This document shows, piece after piece, positions 18,958-26,503 of a DNA stretch of 64,000 nt. The notes under the pieces were generated by a model. That model saw only the letters and a list, made by a program, of their open reading frames with translations, made no database searches and was not told where the DNA came from. Position numbers and translations under genes: made by a program. Position 1 is the first letter of the stretch. Each line of letters begins with the position of its first letter. This stretch comes from Aeribacillus composti (GTDB taxonomy: Bacteria; Bacillota; Bacilli; Bacillales; Aeribacillaceae), in the NCBI RefSeq assembly GCF_007827555.1, contig NZ_VISS01000001.1, positions 153,036-217,035 of the forward strand. Direction: 5' to 3'.

Positions 18958-19512
18958 TTATCCTCCAAGAGGAATTTGTTTGATCGCTTCATATTTAGGC
19001 GTTTGGTCAATATTCGTTTGGAATAAAGTAACAGAACCCACATGAAAATGTTCGTTTAACAAATATGGGTCGCTTTTCTCCTCCAAGGAAAATGAAACCT
19101 GTCCTTCCCATTTTCTGGCGACAGTAATATGAGGTCTAAACGGACGTTCATCTAAAGAGAAATCGAAAGCTTTGCACGTATTATAAACTTCATTTCGCAA
19201 CTGGTATAATAACTCGTTTTCTTTCACGCCTACCCATAAAATTCGTGGATGTTCCCGTTTCCCAAAAATTCCTGCCTCTGAAAGTTCAAGTGAAAAAGAC
19301 GGAATTTTCCGGCAGGGCTCTAGCAAGCTTTCTGACAGCAAAGCAAGCCTCTTTGCATCAACATTCCCTAAAAACACTAATGTTACATGATAGTCAAAAG
19401 GATGGACGTAACGCGAAAAGTGCCACCGATCTTGATTCGCTGATATCCAATTTGTAATACTTTTTGCCGTTTCAATCGGAACATCCAATGCAAGAAAATA
19501 ATGTTTTTGCAT
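18958..19512 (-). CDS. thpR: RNA 2',3'-cyclic phosphodiesterase (2'-5' RNA ligase family)
   Basis: A 184-residue 2H phosphoesterase. Both HxTx motifs are present: YHVTLVFLG (about residue 42) and PHITVAR (about residue 128). Enzymes of this family open 2',3'-cyclic phosphates on RNA and can ligate tRNA halves in vitro. It corresponds to YtlP in B. subtilis. ATG start with GTGAGG upstream. It heads a minus-strand operon that continues with the CidA/CidB pair and is divergent from ytkP. Confidence 0.9.
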   Translation of the reverse strand: MQKHYFLALDVPIETAKSITNWISANQDRWHFSRYVHPFDYHVTLVFLGNVDAKRLALLSESLLEPCRKIPSFSLELSEAGIFGKREHPRILWVGVKENELLYQLRNEVYNTCKAFDFSLDERPFRPHITVARKWEGQVSFSLEEKSDPYLLNEHFHVGSVTLFQTNIDQTPKYEAIKQIPLGG

Positions 19513-19638
19513 TTTTTTCTATCCTCACTTTCGAACATATTGTAGCAAAAACTGCGCATTCTTTGTATATCCGAGTTTTTCTGTCCGTATAAATTATGAT
19601 ATGATATGGATGGACTATATCAAAAGGAAGTGTTTTGG

Positions 19639-20571
19639 ATGCGCGTAGTTCATAATATCGCTGATTTAATAGGAGAAACTCCATTAGTCAAATTAAACAG
19701 AATTAGCCCGAAAAACGGCGCAGATATTTATGTAAAGCTTGAGTATTTTAATCCTACCCGCAGCGTTAAGGACAGAGCTGCTTATAATATGATCGTAGAA
19801 GCTGAAAAACAAGGTTTGTTAAAACCGGGAGCTACAATTATTGAACCGACAAGCGGCAACACTGGCATTGGGCTCGCCATGAATGCGGCCGCCAAAGGAT
19901 ATCGGGCAATTATTGTCATGCCGGACACCATGACAGAAGAACGGATCAATTTGCTGAAAGCATACGGAGCTGAAGTTGTATTAACGCCTGGGGACGAGAA
20001 AATGCCCGGTGCGATTAAAAAGGCGCAAGAACTGGTAAAGGAAATACCGAACAGCTTCATACCGATGCAGTTTGAAAACCCTGCCAACCCAGATGCCCAC
20101 CGGAAAACAACAGCTTTAGAAATTGTCGAAGCAATGAAAGAAATAGGAAAACCGCTTTCCGCTTTTGTTGCAACGTCTGGAACAGGAGGAACAATCACCG
20201 GCACGGGAGAAACGTTAAAAAAATATTTTCCCGAGATGACCATTCACGTTGTCGAGCCTGCTGGGTCACCTGTTTTATCCGGGGGCAGTCCTGGCAAGCA
20301 TAAACTTGTCGGAACAAGTCCTGGCTTTATCCCTAAAACATTAAACACGAACATTTATGATGAAATACACAAAGTGAAGGACGATGAAGCTTACGAAATC
20401 ACCCGCAGACTCGCCAAGGAAGAAGCTATATTAGTGGGACCTTCATCAGGTGCTGCATGTTTTGCCGCAATTCAAGTTGCAAAAAGATTATCTCCTGATG
20501 ATGTTGTCGTGTGCATGACGGCTGATACAGGCGAACGCTATTTATCAAGCGATTTGTTCTTATTTGAATAA
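19639..20571 (+). CDS. ytkP: Cysteine synthase-like PLP enzyme (YtkP)
   Basis: A 310-residue fold-type II pyridoxal-phosphate enzyme of the O-acetylserine sulfhydrylase family. The PLP lysine is Lys44 in TRSVKDRAAYN; the phosphate-binding and substrate loops are PTSGNTGIGL and TSGTGGTITGTG. The late GPSSGAACFA carries the conserved serine. It would make cysteine from O-acetylserine and sulfide, or act on a related substrate; B. subtilis YtkP is the co-located paralogue of CysK. Start at 19639 with AAAGGAAG 8 bases upstream. It is divergent from thpR. Confidence 0.88.
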   Translation: MRVVHNIADLIGETPLVKLNRISPKNGADIYVKLEYFNPTRSVKDRAAYNMIVEAEKQGLLKPGATIIEPTSGNTGIGLAMNAAAKGYRAIIVMPDTMTEERINLLKAYGAEVVLTPGDEKMPGAIKKAQELVKEIPNSFIPMQFENPANPDAHRKTTALEIVEAMKEIGKPLSAFVATSGTGGTITGTGETLKKYFPEMTIHVVEPAGSPVLSGGSPGKHKLVGTSPGFIPKTLNTNIYDEIHKVKDDEAYEITRRLAKEEAILVGPSSGAACFAAIQVAKRLSPDDVVVCMTADTGERYLSSDLFLFE

Positions 20572-20633
20572 CCGTTTATAAATTGCCTTCTTGCTGTTTC
20601 TGTGAGATAATTGAATCTAATTATGTAAAGTTT

Positions 20634-20753
20634 TCTAGGGTTCCGCAAGTGCCGTTCGCTTGGACTGGTCCGAGAGAAAACGCACAAATTGCTGTGTACA
20701 CGGAAGGATAAAAGCCTGGGAGAATGACCTTATGGTTTCTCGCAGGCTTTTTT
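20634..20753 (+). promoter_or_regulatory. Guanidine-I (ykkC) riboswitch with terminator
   Basis: The leader carries the hallmarks of the guanidine-I aptamer: TCTAGGGTTCCG (20634-20645), ACTGGTCCGAGAGAAAACGC (20663-20682) and ACACGGAAGGATAAAAGCC (20698-20716). The 3' side forms a terminator AGCCTGGGAGAA / TTTCTCGCAGGCT followed by a T-run (20713-20753). The terminator arm shares the AAAAGCC-GGGAGA region with the aptamer, the classic mutually exclusive arrangement: guanidinium binding should favour readthrough into the two exporter genes. Confidence 0.95.
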
Positions 20754-20780
20754 GATTATGATGGAAAGGGGAATTTGTTT

Positions 20781-21119
20781 ATGAATTGGTTTTTAATCGT
20801 TGTTTCGGCGATTTTTGAAGTGGCGTGGGTCATCGGCTTAAAGCACTCAGACAATGTTTTGGAATGGATGCTAACCGTGATCTCTATTTGCATAAGTTTT
20901 TTGCTGCTTCTTTATTTAACTAAAAAATTGCCTACAGGAACTGTATATACAATATTTGTCGGACTCGGCACTTTAGGAACAATTTTATGTGAGATTATTT
21001 TATTCGACGCCCATTTCAGCCCGATGAAAATGGTATTTATTTTGTCGCTAATTTGCGGAATCATCGGGCTGAAATATCAAACAAGCAAATTGGAAGCAAA
21101 AGAAGGTGACAAATCTTGA
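20781..21119 (+). CDS. SMR-family guanidinium exporter subunit (YkkC-like)
   Basis: A 112-residue four-helix small multidrug resistance protein, the length of B. subtilis YkkC. The conserved glutamate of helix 1 is in SAIFEVAWVIGLK (Glu13), and helix 3 has VYTIFVGLGTLGT. It starts at 20781 (MNWFL) with AAAGGGG upstream, 28 bp after the guanidine-I riboswitch. Together with the next gene it should form a heterodimeric proton-coupled guanidinium exporter (GdnCD type). Co-location with the riboswitch makes guanidinium the expected substrate. Confidence 0.93.
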   Translation: MNWFLIVVSAIFEVAWVIGLKHSDNVLEWMLTVISICISFLLLLYLTKKLPTGTVYTIFVGLGTLGTILCEIILFDAHFSPMKMVFILSLICGIIGLKYQTSKLEAKEGDKS

Positions 21120-21430
21120 GCTGGATATTTTTAATTATTGCAGGATGCTGCGAAGTCATCGGCGTAACAGGATTAACAAAAGTGAACACGTCGCCAAGCT
21201 TCTCATCCTTCTTTATGCTAATTGGCGGATTTATTTTAAGCTTATATTTTTTATCGCTTTCGATGAATGAAATTCCGATGAGCATTGCCTATGCAGTCTG
21301 GACAGGTATCGGCACTGTCGGCAGCACGCTCGTCGGCATGTATGTATTCGATGAACCGAAAGACAAATGGAGAATAACATTTATCGCCTTAATTATCGTT
21401 TCTGTTATTGGTCTGAAGCTAGTAGACTAA
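21116..21430 (+). CDS. SMR-family guanidinium exporter subunit (YkkD-like)
   Basis: A 104-residue four-helix SMR protein beginning MSWIFLIIAGCCEVIGVTGL, with the key glutamate at residue 13 and the helix 3 signature SIAYAVWTGIGTVGS containing the substrate-site tryptophan. It starts with TTG overlapping the previous stop (TTGA), preceded by GAAGGTGA, so translation is coupled. The two unequal SMR chains fit an obligate heterodimer. It ends 8 bp from the convergent pepV. Confidence 0.93.
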   Translation: MSWIFLIIAGCCEVIGVTGLTKVNTSPSFSSFFMLIGGFILSLYFLSLSMNEIPMSIAYAVWTGIGTVGSTLVGMYVFDEPKDKWRITFIALIIVSVIGLKLVD

Positions 21431-21437
21431 AGGACAC

Positions 21438-22832
21438 TTATTTGGCTAATTCATAAATCGCTTGAGCGTAGATGGCTGTCGCTTTTAACAGGTCTTCGAT
21501 ATAAATGTATTCGTCTTTTTGATGGGCGATGTCTTCCCTTCCCGGAAACAACGGACCAAAGGCGATCCCTGCCTTGAGAGATCTGGCATAAGTGCCGCCG
21601 CCGATGGAGATGAGCTCCGCTTTTTGCCCTGTTTGCTCTTCATACACTTTTTTCAATGTTTGAATAAGCGGATGATTTTGTTCTACGTAATGGGGAGCTG
21701 AATCGGAAAAGTGAATAAGCTGGCAACCAGCTATTTTTTCTAATTTTTCTTTAATCTCGCTCCCTTTTTTTGTTACAGGATAGCGGATATTAATGCTAAC
21801 GGTTTTCTCTTTCCCCTTTTCGTAATGAATAATTCCGACATTCACCGTTAACTCACCGCTTACTTCATCTTGTGTTGAGATATCCAGTTTTTTCCCTCTT
21901 GTATCTTGATAAAAATAACGATTAATCCAATCAACAAAGCCTTTTCCTTCGCCATCTAGCGGCAATGCTGACAAAAAATTCGCCAAATAAATCCCGGCAT
22001 TTTTTCCGTTATCAGGCTCCATCGCATGAGCGGATATCCCTTCAAGCTCGGCGACTGCACCTTCTTCATTTTGATACATTCGACCTTTTAATTGTGATGC
22101 TGATAAAAATTGCTTAAAGCTTTTTTCAACCTCTGAGAAATTTTGGACATTTCCAAGCACAGCTTTCGCAAAATCAGGAACCATGTTAAACCGTCTGCCG
22201 GAAGAAAAGCTTTTTAACACATATTTTCCTGCTGCATGTTTATTCACGCTGTTCACCGAAAACACTGCATCGATTATCCCTTTTTCTGCATGAATAATTG
22301 GAAAATCAGCATCTGGCGCAAATCCGATGTCAGGCATTTCTTCATGCTTAAAGTAATGATGGACACAGCGCCAGTCACTTTCTTCATCAGTGCCAATGAT
22401 CATTCTCACCCGCTTAGATAACGGAAGACCTAATTCTTTTACAATTTTCATGGCGTAGTATACTGCCATCGTCGGCCCTTTATCATCCAACGCACCGCGG
22501 GCATATATTTTCCCATCATGGATCGTTGCGCCGTAAGGATCAAATGACCAGCCGTCCCCTTCTGGCACGACATCAACATGGCAGAGGACGCCGACGATTT
22601 CCTTTCCTTTTCCCATTTCAATATGACCGGCATATCCGTCTAAATTTTTGACTTGAAACCCGTCTTTTTCCCCTTTTTGCAAAAGATGTTCTAACGCTTG
22701 CTTAATTCCTTTGCCAAACGGTGCTCCAATTTGTTTTGTTTTTTCATCGAGCACACTTTTGATTTGAAGAAATTTTTGTGTTTCTAAAATAATTTCTTCT
22801 TTTCTTTTTAACACTTCATCCATCCAGTTCAT
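21438..22832 (-). CDS. pepV: Dipeptidase PepV (YtjP)
   Basis: A 464-residue M20-family zinc dipeptidase. Metal ligands are seen in VGVLCHVDVVPEGDGW (about residue 82), GALDDKGPT (the bridging aspartate, about residue 118) and GTDEESDWRC (the catalytic and metal glutamates, about 152). These enzymes cleave unbranched dipeptides in the cytosol. Length fits PepV (about 465-470). ATG with a GAAAGGATCG site. In B. subtilis the equivalent gene ytjP lies in the same ytkP-ytiP neighbourhood. Confidence 0.94.
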   Translation of the reverse strand: MNWMDEVLKRKEEIILETQKFLQIKSVLDEKTKQIGAPFGKGIKQALEHLLQKGEKDGFQVKNLDGYAGHIEMGKGKEIVGVLCHVDVVPEGDGWSFDPYGATIHDGKIYARGALDDKGPTMAVYYAMKIVKELGLPLSKRVRMIIGTDEESDWRCVHHYFKHEEMPDIGFAPDADFPIIHAEKGIIDAVFSVNSVNKHAAGKYVLKSFSSGRRFNMVPDFAKAVLGNVQNFSEVEKSFKQFLSASQLKGRMYQNEEGAVAELEGISAHAMEPDNGKNAGIYLANFLSALPLDGEGKGFVDWINRYFYQDTRGKKLDISTQDEVSGELTVNVGIIHYEKGKEKTVSINIRYPVTKKGSEIKEKLEKIAGCQLIHFSDSAPHYVEQNHPLIQTLKKVYEEQTGQKAELISIGGGTYARSLKAGIAFGPLFPGREDIAHQKDEYIYIEDLLKATAIYAQAIYELAK

Positions 22833-22931
22833 GATACGTTCGATCCTTTCTTTCTCTTATTATTTAAGTGTAACATAAAGATTCTCTTTTTTTTCAGCAA
22901 AAAAATGTGGTTGTCTTCTTGCAAAAAAGTC

Positions 22932-22975
22932 AAAAAACGAATATTATATATATGTTTTTATAAAATGTTCGTATT
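22932..22975 (+). promoter_or_regulatory. Candidate PurBox pair upstream of the purine permease
   Basis: AAAAAACGAATATT (22932-22945) and its inverted partner AAAATGTTCGTATTT (22961-22975) resemble the PurR box core CGAAC with AT-rich flanks. The cores are separated by 24 bp, within a base or two of the usual PurBox spacing. B. subtilis PurR controls purine permease genes including this one's counterpart, so control by PurR is plausible; the first box has CGAAT rather than CGAAC. Confidence 0.5.
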
Positions 22976-22991
22976 TAATTGGAGGTATCAT

Positions 22992-24293
22992 ATGTTTAAA
23001 CTAAAAGAACACGGAACAAATGTTAAAACTGAAATTATTGCCGGTTTAACCACCTTTTTAACAATGGTATATATCGTTGTTGTCAACCCAATTATCTTAT
23101 CGGAAGCAGGCGTTCCGTTTGATCAAGTGTTTACAGCGACAGTTGTTGCCACGATCATCGGTACTTTATGGATGGCGCTTTCGGCAAATTATCCGATAGC
23201 GATCGCTCCAGGTATGGGAATGAACGCATATTTTGCCTATACTGTTGTTGGGGCGGAAAAAGTTAATTATGAAATTGCCTTTTCAGCAGTATTTCTTGCA
23301 GGCATCCTGTTTATTATTCTTTCGCTAACTCCGTTTCGTAAACAAATAATCGAAGCCATTCCAAGCAATTTAAAAAATGGAATTACCGCCGGCATCGGTT
23401 TATTTATTGCGTTTATCGGACTAAGATTGACCGGGCTGATCACCGATCATCCGCAAAATTTAGTGACTCTTGGGGATCTGCATTCTCCTTCCGTCGTTCT
23501 CGCTCTGGTCGGCCTTGCTATAACTCTTATCTTAATGAGCTTGAATGTTCATGGTGCACTTTTTATCGGAATGATTTGTACCGGCATCATCGCATTTTTT
23601 ACCGGACAATTATCGTTTGACCAAGGAATTGTTTCAATTCCAAAACTGCCGGAAGGCATTATAATCGCCAACCCGATTGATGCAATTGGGGATGTGATTC
23701 AACATGGTTTATTTGCAGTCGTCTTTTCCTTTTTATTAGTGACCATTTTTGACACAACTGGAACAATGATCGGCGTTGCCAAACAAGCAGGTTTAATGAA
23801 AGGGGATGAAATGCCGAACGCACGTAAAGCCCTTCTAGCTGACTCAATAGCAGCAACAGCAGGGGCTATGCTCGGAACAACTCCGACGAGTGCTTACATT
23901 GAGTCTTCTTCAGGAGTAGCTGCTGGCGGTAGAACTGGTTTGACAACTTTAACCGTTGCCGTATTGTTTGGTGTTGCTGCATTTTTCAGTCCGATCGTTG
24001 CAGCTGTGTCCGGCATTTCAGCGATTACAGCACCTGCGTTAATTATAGTTGGAAGCTTAATGATGGGCTCAATTGCCGAAATTAATTGGAAAGAAATTGA
24101 TGAAGCATTTCCGGCCTTTTTAGTCATTTTAAGCATGCCGCTTACATCAAGTATTGCAACTGGAATTGCGCTCGGATTTATCTCTTATCCTCTCATGAAA
24201 GTCATGAAAGGAAAATGGAAAGAGGTTCATCCATTTTTGTACATTTTCGCCGTACTATTTTTCATCCAGCTCTTTTTCCTGGGAGGTCATTAA
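22992..24293 (+). CDS. pbuO: Hypoxanthine/guanine permease (NCS2, PbuO/YtiP)
   Basis: A 433-residue NCS2-family purine transporter with about 12-14 hydrophobic segments. Family regions are IAPGMGMNAYFAYTVV (about residues 70-85), the long helix-3 segment FDTTGTMIGVAKQAGL (about 253) and GTTPTSAYIESSSGVAAGGR (about 297-316), all typical of the AzgA-like subgroup that takes up hypoxanthine, guanine or adenine. The ATG at 22992 lies right behind GGAGGTATC; upstream in-frame ATG codons lack a ribosome site. In B. subtilis ytiP/pbuO follows ytjP as here. Confidence 0.92.
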   Translation: MFKLKEHGTNVKTEIIAGLTTFLTMVYIVVVNPIILSEAGVPFDQVFTATVVATIIGTLWMALSANYPIAIAPGMGMNAYFAYTVVGAEKVNYEIAFSAVFLAGILFIILSLTPFRKQIIEAIPSNLKNGITAGIGLFIAFIGLRLTGLITDHPQNLVTLGDLHSPSVVLALVGLAITLILMSLNVHGALFIGMICTGIIAFFTGQLSFDQGIVSIPKLPEGIIIANPIDAIGDVIQHGLFAVVFSFLLVTIFDTTGTMIGVAKQAGLMKGDEMPNARKALLADSIAATAGAMLGTTPTSAYIESSSGVAAGGRTGLTTLTVAVLFGVAAFFSPIVAAVSGISAITAPALIIVGSLMMGSIAEINWKEIDEAFPAFLVILSMPLTSSIATGIALGFISYPLMKVMKGKWKEVHPFLYIFAVLFFIQLFFLGGH

Positions 24294-24381
24294 TTAAGAG
24301 GCTTTCCCAAAAGGAAAATCTATTAAAAATAAAAAATGGATATCGGGCTTTTGAAATTGGAGATGCCTCTCTAAGCTGATA

Positions 24382-24440
24382 TGCACCCCTTAAGGTAGAG
24401 CAATCTGTTTTGCCTTAAGGGGAGTTTTTCTATGTATGTC
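24382..24440 (+). mobile_element. Remnant: 5' end of the IS3-family element also found at 48560-49617
   Basis: TGCACCCCTTAAGGTAGAG is nearly identical to the reverse complement of the element's 5' end at 49594-49612; the match continues through a CTGTTTTGCCTTAAGGGGAG hairpin arm and TTTTTCTATGTAT, the start region of orfA. The rest of the element is gone. Confidence 0.85.
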
Positions 24441-24778
24441 ATCCATTCTAAAGTGTCTTTCCATGTATTAAGATTGGACGCAGGCTGCACCTCTATATAG
24501 TTGGAACGAACTATTAAATTTGTGGAGCATTAATCATCATAAGGGTTTATCTAGAAATTCAAGTCCTATTAAGTCATAAACGTCGATAGGATTGTCAATA
24601 ATCCTTACAAACGACTTTTTAGGCAACCACAGTTAAAATATCATCATGATCGTAACGGTATGAGGTGTAGGTGAACAAGAAAAGGAACGTCCATAAATTT
24701 GTAAGTGTGTAAGGGGATCAGAAGAGATAAATGACTTTATTACCGAATAAAGCATAATCTGAGATATTCTATTGAACG

Positions 24779-24802
24779 TTACACAAAATTCTTGACAGTA
24801 CC
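24779..24802 (+). mobile_element. Remnant: right terminal repeat of the IS256-family element
   Basis: The 24 bases at 24779-24802 (TTACACAAAATT then CTTGACAGTACC) are identical to the right end of the element at 9374-9397. About 20 bp further left also resembles the inner end (GAGATATTCTA against GAGATACCCTA). No transposase accompanies it. Confidence 0.9.
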
Positions 24803-24829
24803 TTTATTTGCAATTTTTTTATTCCCTTC

Positions 24830-25600
24830 CTATTTTTCTTCTAAATTTTTATTTATAAAATTTTTCATTACCTTATTTACCTTAATTCCTCCATTTAAGC
24901 CATTCGTTCTGTAACTTCCTATATGTATTCCTATAACTTCATTTTTACTATTTAAAATCGGAGATCCCGATTGACCTGATGTCGTATCTATATCATAATA
25001 AAGATTAAAGATATCTTCGCTCAATACCCTTCCATTCATTTCATATTGTGAGACTGTACCAGTTTCCTCCAGTTTATCAACTGGATAGCCAATAACTTTA
25101 ATAGGCTTTCCTTTGGTATACTTAATATTTTTAATATCCAACTTTTCTATGTTTTGCCCAATGGGTTTATCTAATTTGATAATGGCATAATCAAATTTAG
25201 AATTCCCTGAATGAATATATGGTTCTGGAACAATATATTCTATAGAATCTGCAGATTCAAAAGGAAATTCATCCTTATTTACTCCTGGATATATTGTACT
25301 ATTTCTATAAAACTGTTTTGTGTCTGGATTATATACACAATGGGCTGCGGTCAAAACCTTATCATCGTCAATAATCGTTCCTGTACAGATTGAGTCAAGA
25401 GAGTATATGAAAGAAATAGATGAGTAGGGTTTTTTTTCTGAATTTTCTACTTCAGATCGTTCATCTTTCCCAATAATTGAAAAAGGAGTAATGATTGTAT
25501 TAATGTTTCCTTCTTTAGCACCCGCATTAATATTGTTATTAAAGAGAAAAATAAATAGAATAGTAAATTTTAAAATAAAAAAACATCGACTATTTTTCAT
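24830..25600 (-). CDS. Secreted V8-like (S1B) serine endopeptidase
   Basis: A 256-residue chymotrypsin-fold protease of the V8/glutamyl-endopeptidase group. A signal peptide (hydrophobic run about residues 7-22) is followed by a presumed short propeptide. The triad is visible: His87 in VLTAAHCVY, Asp137 in SKFDYAIIKL and Ser211 in TTSGQSGSPIL. These enzymes are exported and cleave after acidic residues. Start chosen at 25600, 9 bases after AAAGGA; a GTG at 25618 overlaps the upstream stop and the ribosome site. The gene is much more AT-rich than its surroundings and is flanked by IS fragments, which suggests acquisition. Confidence 0.88.
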   Translation of the reverse strand: MKNSRCFFILKFTILFIFLFNNNINAGAKEGNINTIITPFSIIGKDERSEVENSEKKPYSSISFIYSLDSICTGTIIDDDKVLTAAHCVYNPDTKQFYRNSTIYPGVNKDEFPFESADSIEYIVPEPYIHSGNSKFDYAIIKLDKPIGQNIEKLDIKNIKYTKGKPIKVIGYPVDKLEETGTVSQYEMNGRVLSEDIFNLYYDIDTTSGQSGSPILNSKNEVIGIHIGSYRTNGLNGGIKVNKVMKNFINKNLEEK

Positions 25601-25614
25601 TTTATAAATTCCTT

Positions 25615-26052
25615 TCACTTATTTGTATTTTGGGATTGCTTATCTTCTCTTTCTATCATTTTCCCAATTGTTCCAATTCCCAAAAAACCAAAATACATAA
25701 TTGTATAAAAAATTATCTCTGTATCAGAATAGAATTTAACAATATTCATACGTGGTACTGTAATTTTCATATAAAAAATAAATAATGATAACTCGATTAT
25801 GTGAACGATGAAAATTCCTCCAATTTTATTAAACCCCGTATAATTAACAATAGTTTCCAATAAGATACTTAAAGGAATAAGTAAGATAAATCCAGCAAGT
25901 ACATTCAAAGATAAAAATATTGGTCCATAAAAACTTAAAAACTCGAAACTAACAATTATACTCGCTACATACTGTAAACCCATTATGAAACATATAATGA
26001 TAATTAAAACAATTACTATAAATATAGGAACTAAAAAAAAATCTTTTTTCAT
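25615..26052 (-). CDS. Four-helix membrane protein of unknown function (possibly YrvL-like)
   Basis: A 145-residue protein with four strong hydrophobic segments (about 5-27, 38-67, 78-97 and 112-130) and a short charged C-terminus (MIEREDKQSQNTNK). The pattern recalls the YrvL family of Bacillus membrane proteins, but I cannot confirm membership. It lies between a small secreted protein gene and the protease gene, all on one strand and AT-rich; in such a cassette it could be an immunity or accessory protein (inference). Its only good ribosome site (AAGGAGGG, 26090-26097) is 37 bases from the ATG, with a hairpin in between. Confidence 0.6.
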   Translation of the reverse strand: MKKDFFLVPIFIVIVLIIIICFIMGLQYVASIIVSFEFLSFYGPIFLSLNVLAGFILLIPLSILLETIVNYTGFNKIGGIFIVHIIELSLFIFYMKITVPRMNIVKFYSDTEIIFYTIMYFGFLGIGTIGKMIEREDKQSQNTNK

Positions 26053-26065
26053 GTCAACAATTAAA

Positions 26066-26089
26066 AGCAGAACAGTTGACTGTTCTGCT
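26066..26089 (-). terminator. Perfect hairpin between the small secreted protein gene and the membrane protein gene
   Basis: Arms AGCAGAACAG / CTGTTCTGCT with loop TTGA (complement TCAA). On the minus strand it is followed by TTTTAATTG, a weak T-run. It could be an intra-operon attenuating terminator, or a structure that brings the Shine-Dalgarno site at 26090-26097 closer to the ATG at 26052. Confidence 0.7.
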
Positions 26090-26108
26090 CCCTCCTTATT
26101 TCTTAAGT

Positions 26109-26503
26109 TTATAATAGAAATGAAACGATAATTTTAGCAATATCATCTGCAACATCTTCTGGTATACCAGCTTTTTGAAGACCTTTAGATATTCCGCTTT
26201 CTGTTGTTTTTTCTGCTTTTTCCAGTCCATCGGCTATTTTTAATCGATATTTTTTTATTTTATTAGCTGCTGATTTGCTTAAAGGTGCGAGAGCTTTCTC
26301 AAGTACCCATCCACCTGCTCTTAATATTGATGCAAGAACTTTTAATTTAGCTTCTTCATCGACTGAATCTTTCACTACTTTAGATGTTGCTATTTTAGTT
26401 GTCTTACTATGAGTAGCTGCCGATGCTCCTATTGGTCCAATTCCTAAGATTAATATACTAAGACTTATTACTGCAGTAACACTTTCGATTTCATAATTTT
26501 CAT
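26109..26503 (-). pseudogene. Small secreted amphipathic protein, signal sequence out of frame
   Basis: The open frame 26109-26375 encodes 88 residues with amphipathic, Lys/Ala/Leu-rich helices ending in a hydrophobic tail (AGIPEDVADDIAKIIVSFLL). Upstream in the same frame lies a typical export signal, VISLSILILGIGPIGASAAT, but it has no start codon. The ribosome site GGGGGAAG and ATG at 26503 begin MKIMKSKVLL in another frame that stops after 11 codons. One added base near 26468-26475 would join them into a preprotein of about 131 residues. The gene is therefore either inactivated or affected by a sequencing error. It resembles bacteriocin-like preproteins in size and layout, but I recognise no family. 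Confidence 0.6.

Larger units (their letters stand above)
24294..24829. other. Non-coding IS graveyard between pbuO and the protease island
   Basis: No intact gene. In order: an imperfect inverted repeat directly after the pbuO stop (AGAGGCTTTCCCAAAAG at 24297 and CTTTTGAAATTGGAGATGCC near 24350) that could act as terminator or be a mobile-element end; the 5' end of an IS3-family element (24382-24440); about 220 bp of degenerate sequence with a short readable fragment WNELLNLWSINHHKGLS near 24503; and the right end of an IS256-family element (24779-24802). Confidence 0.7.
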
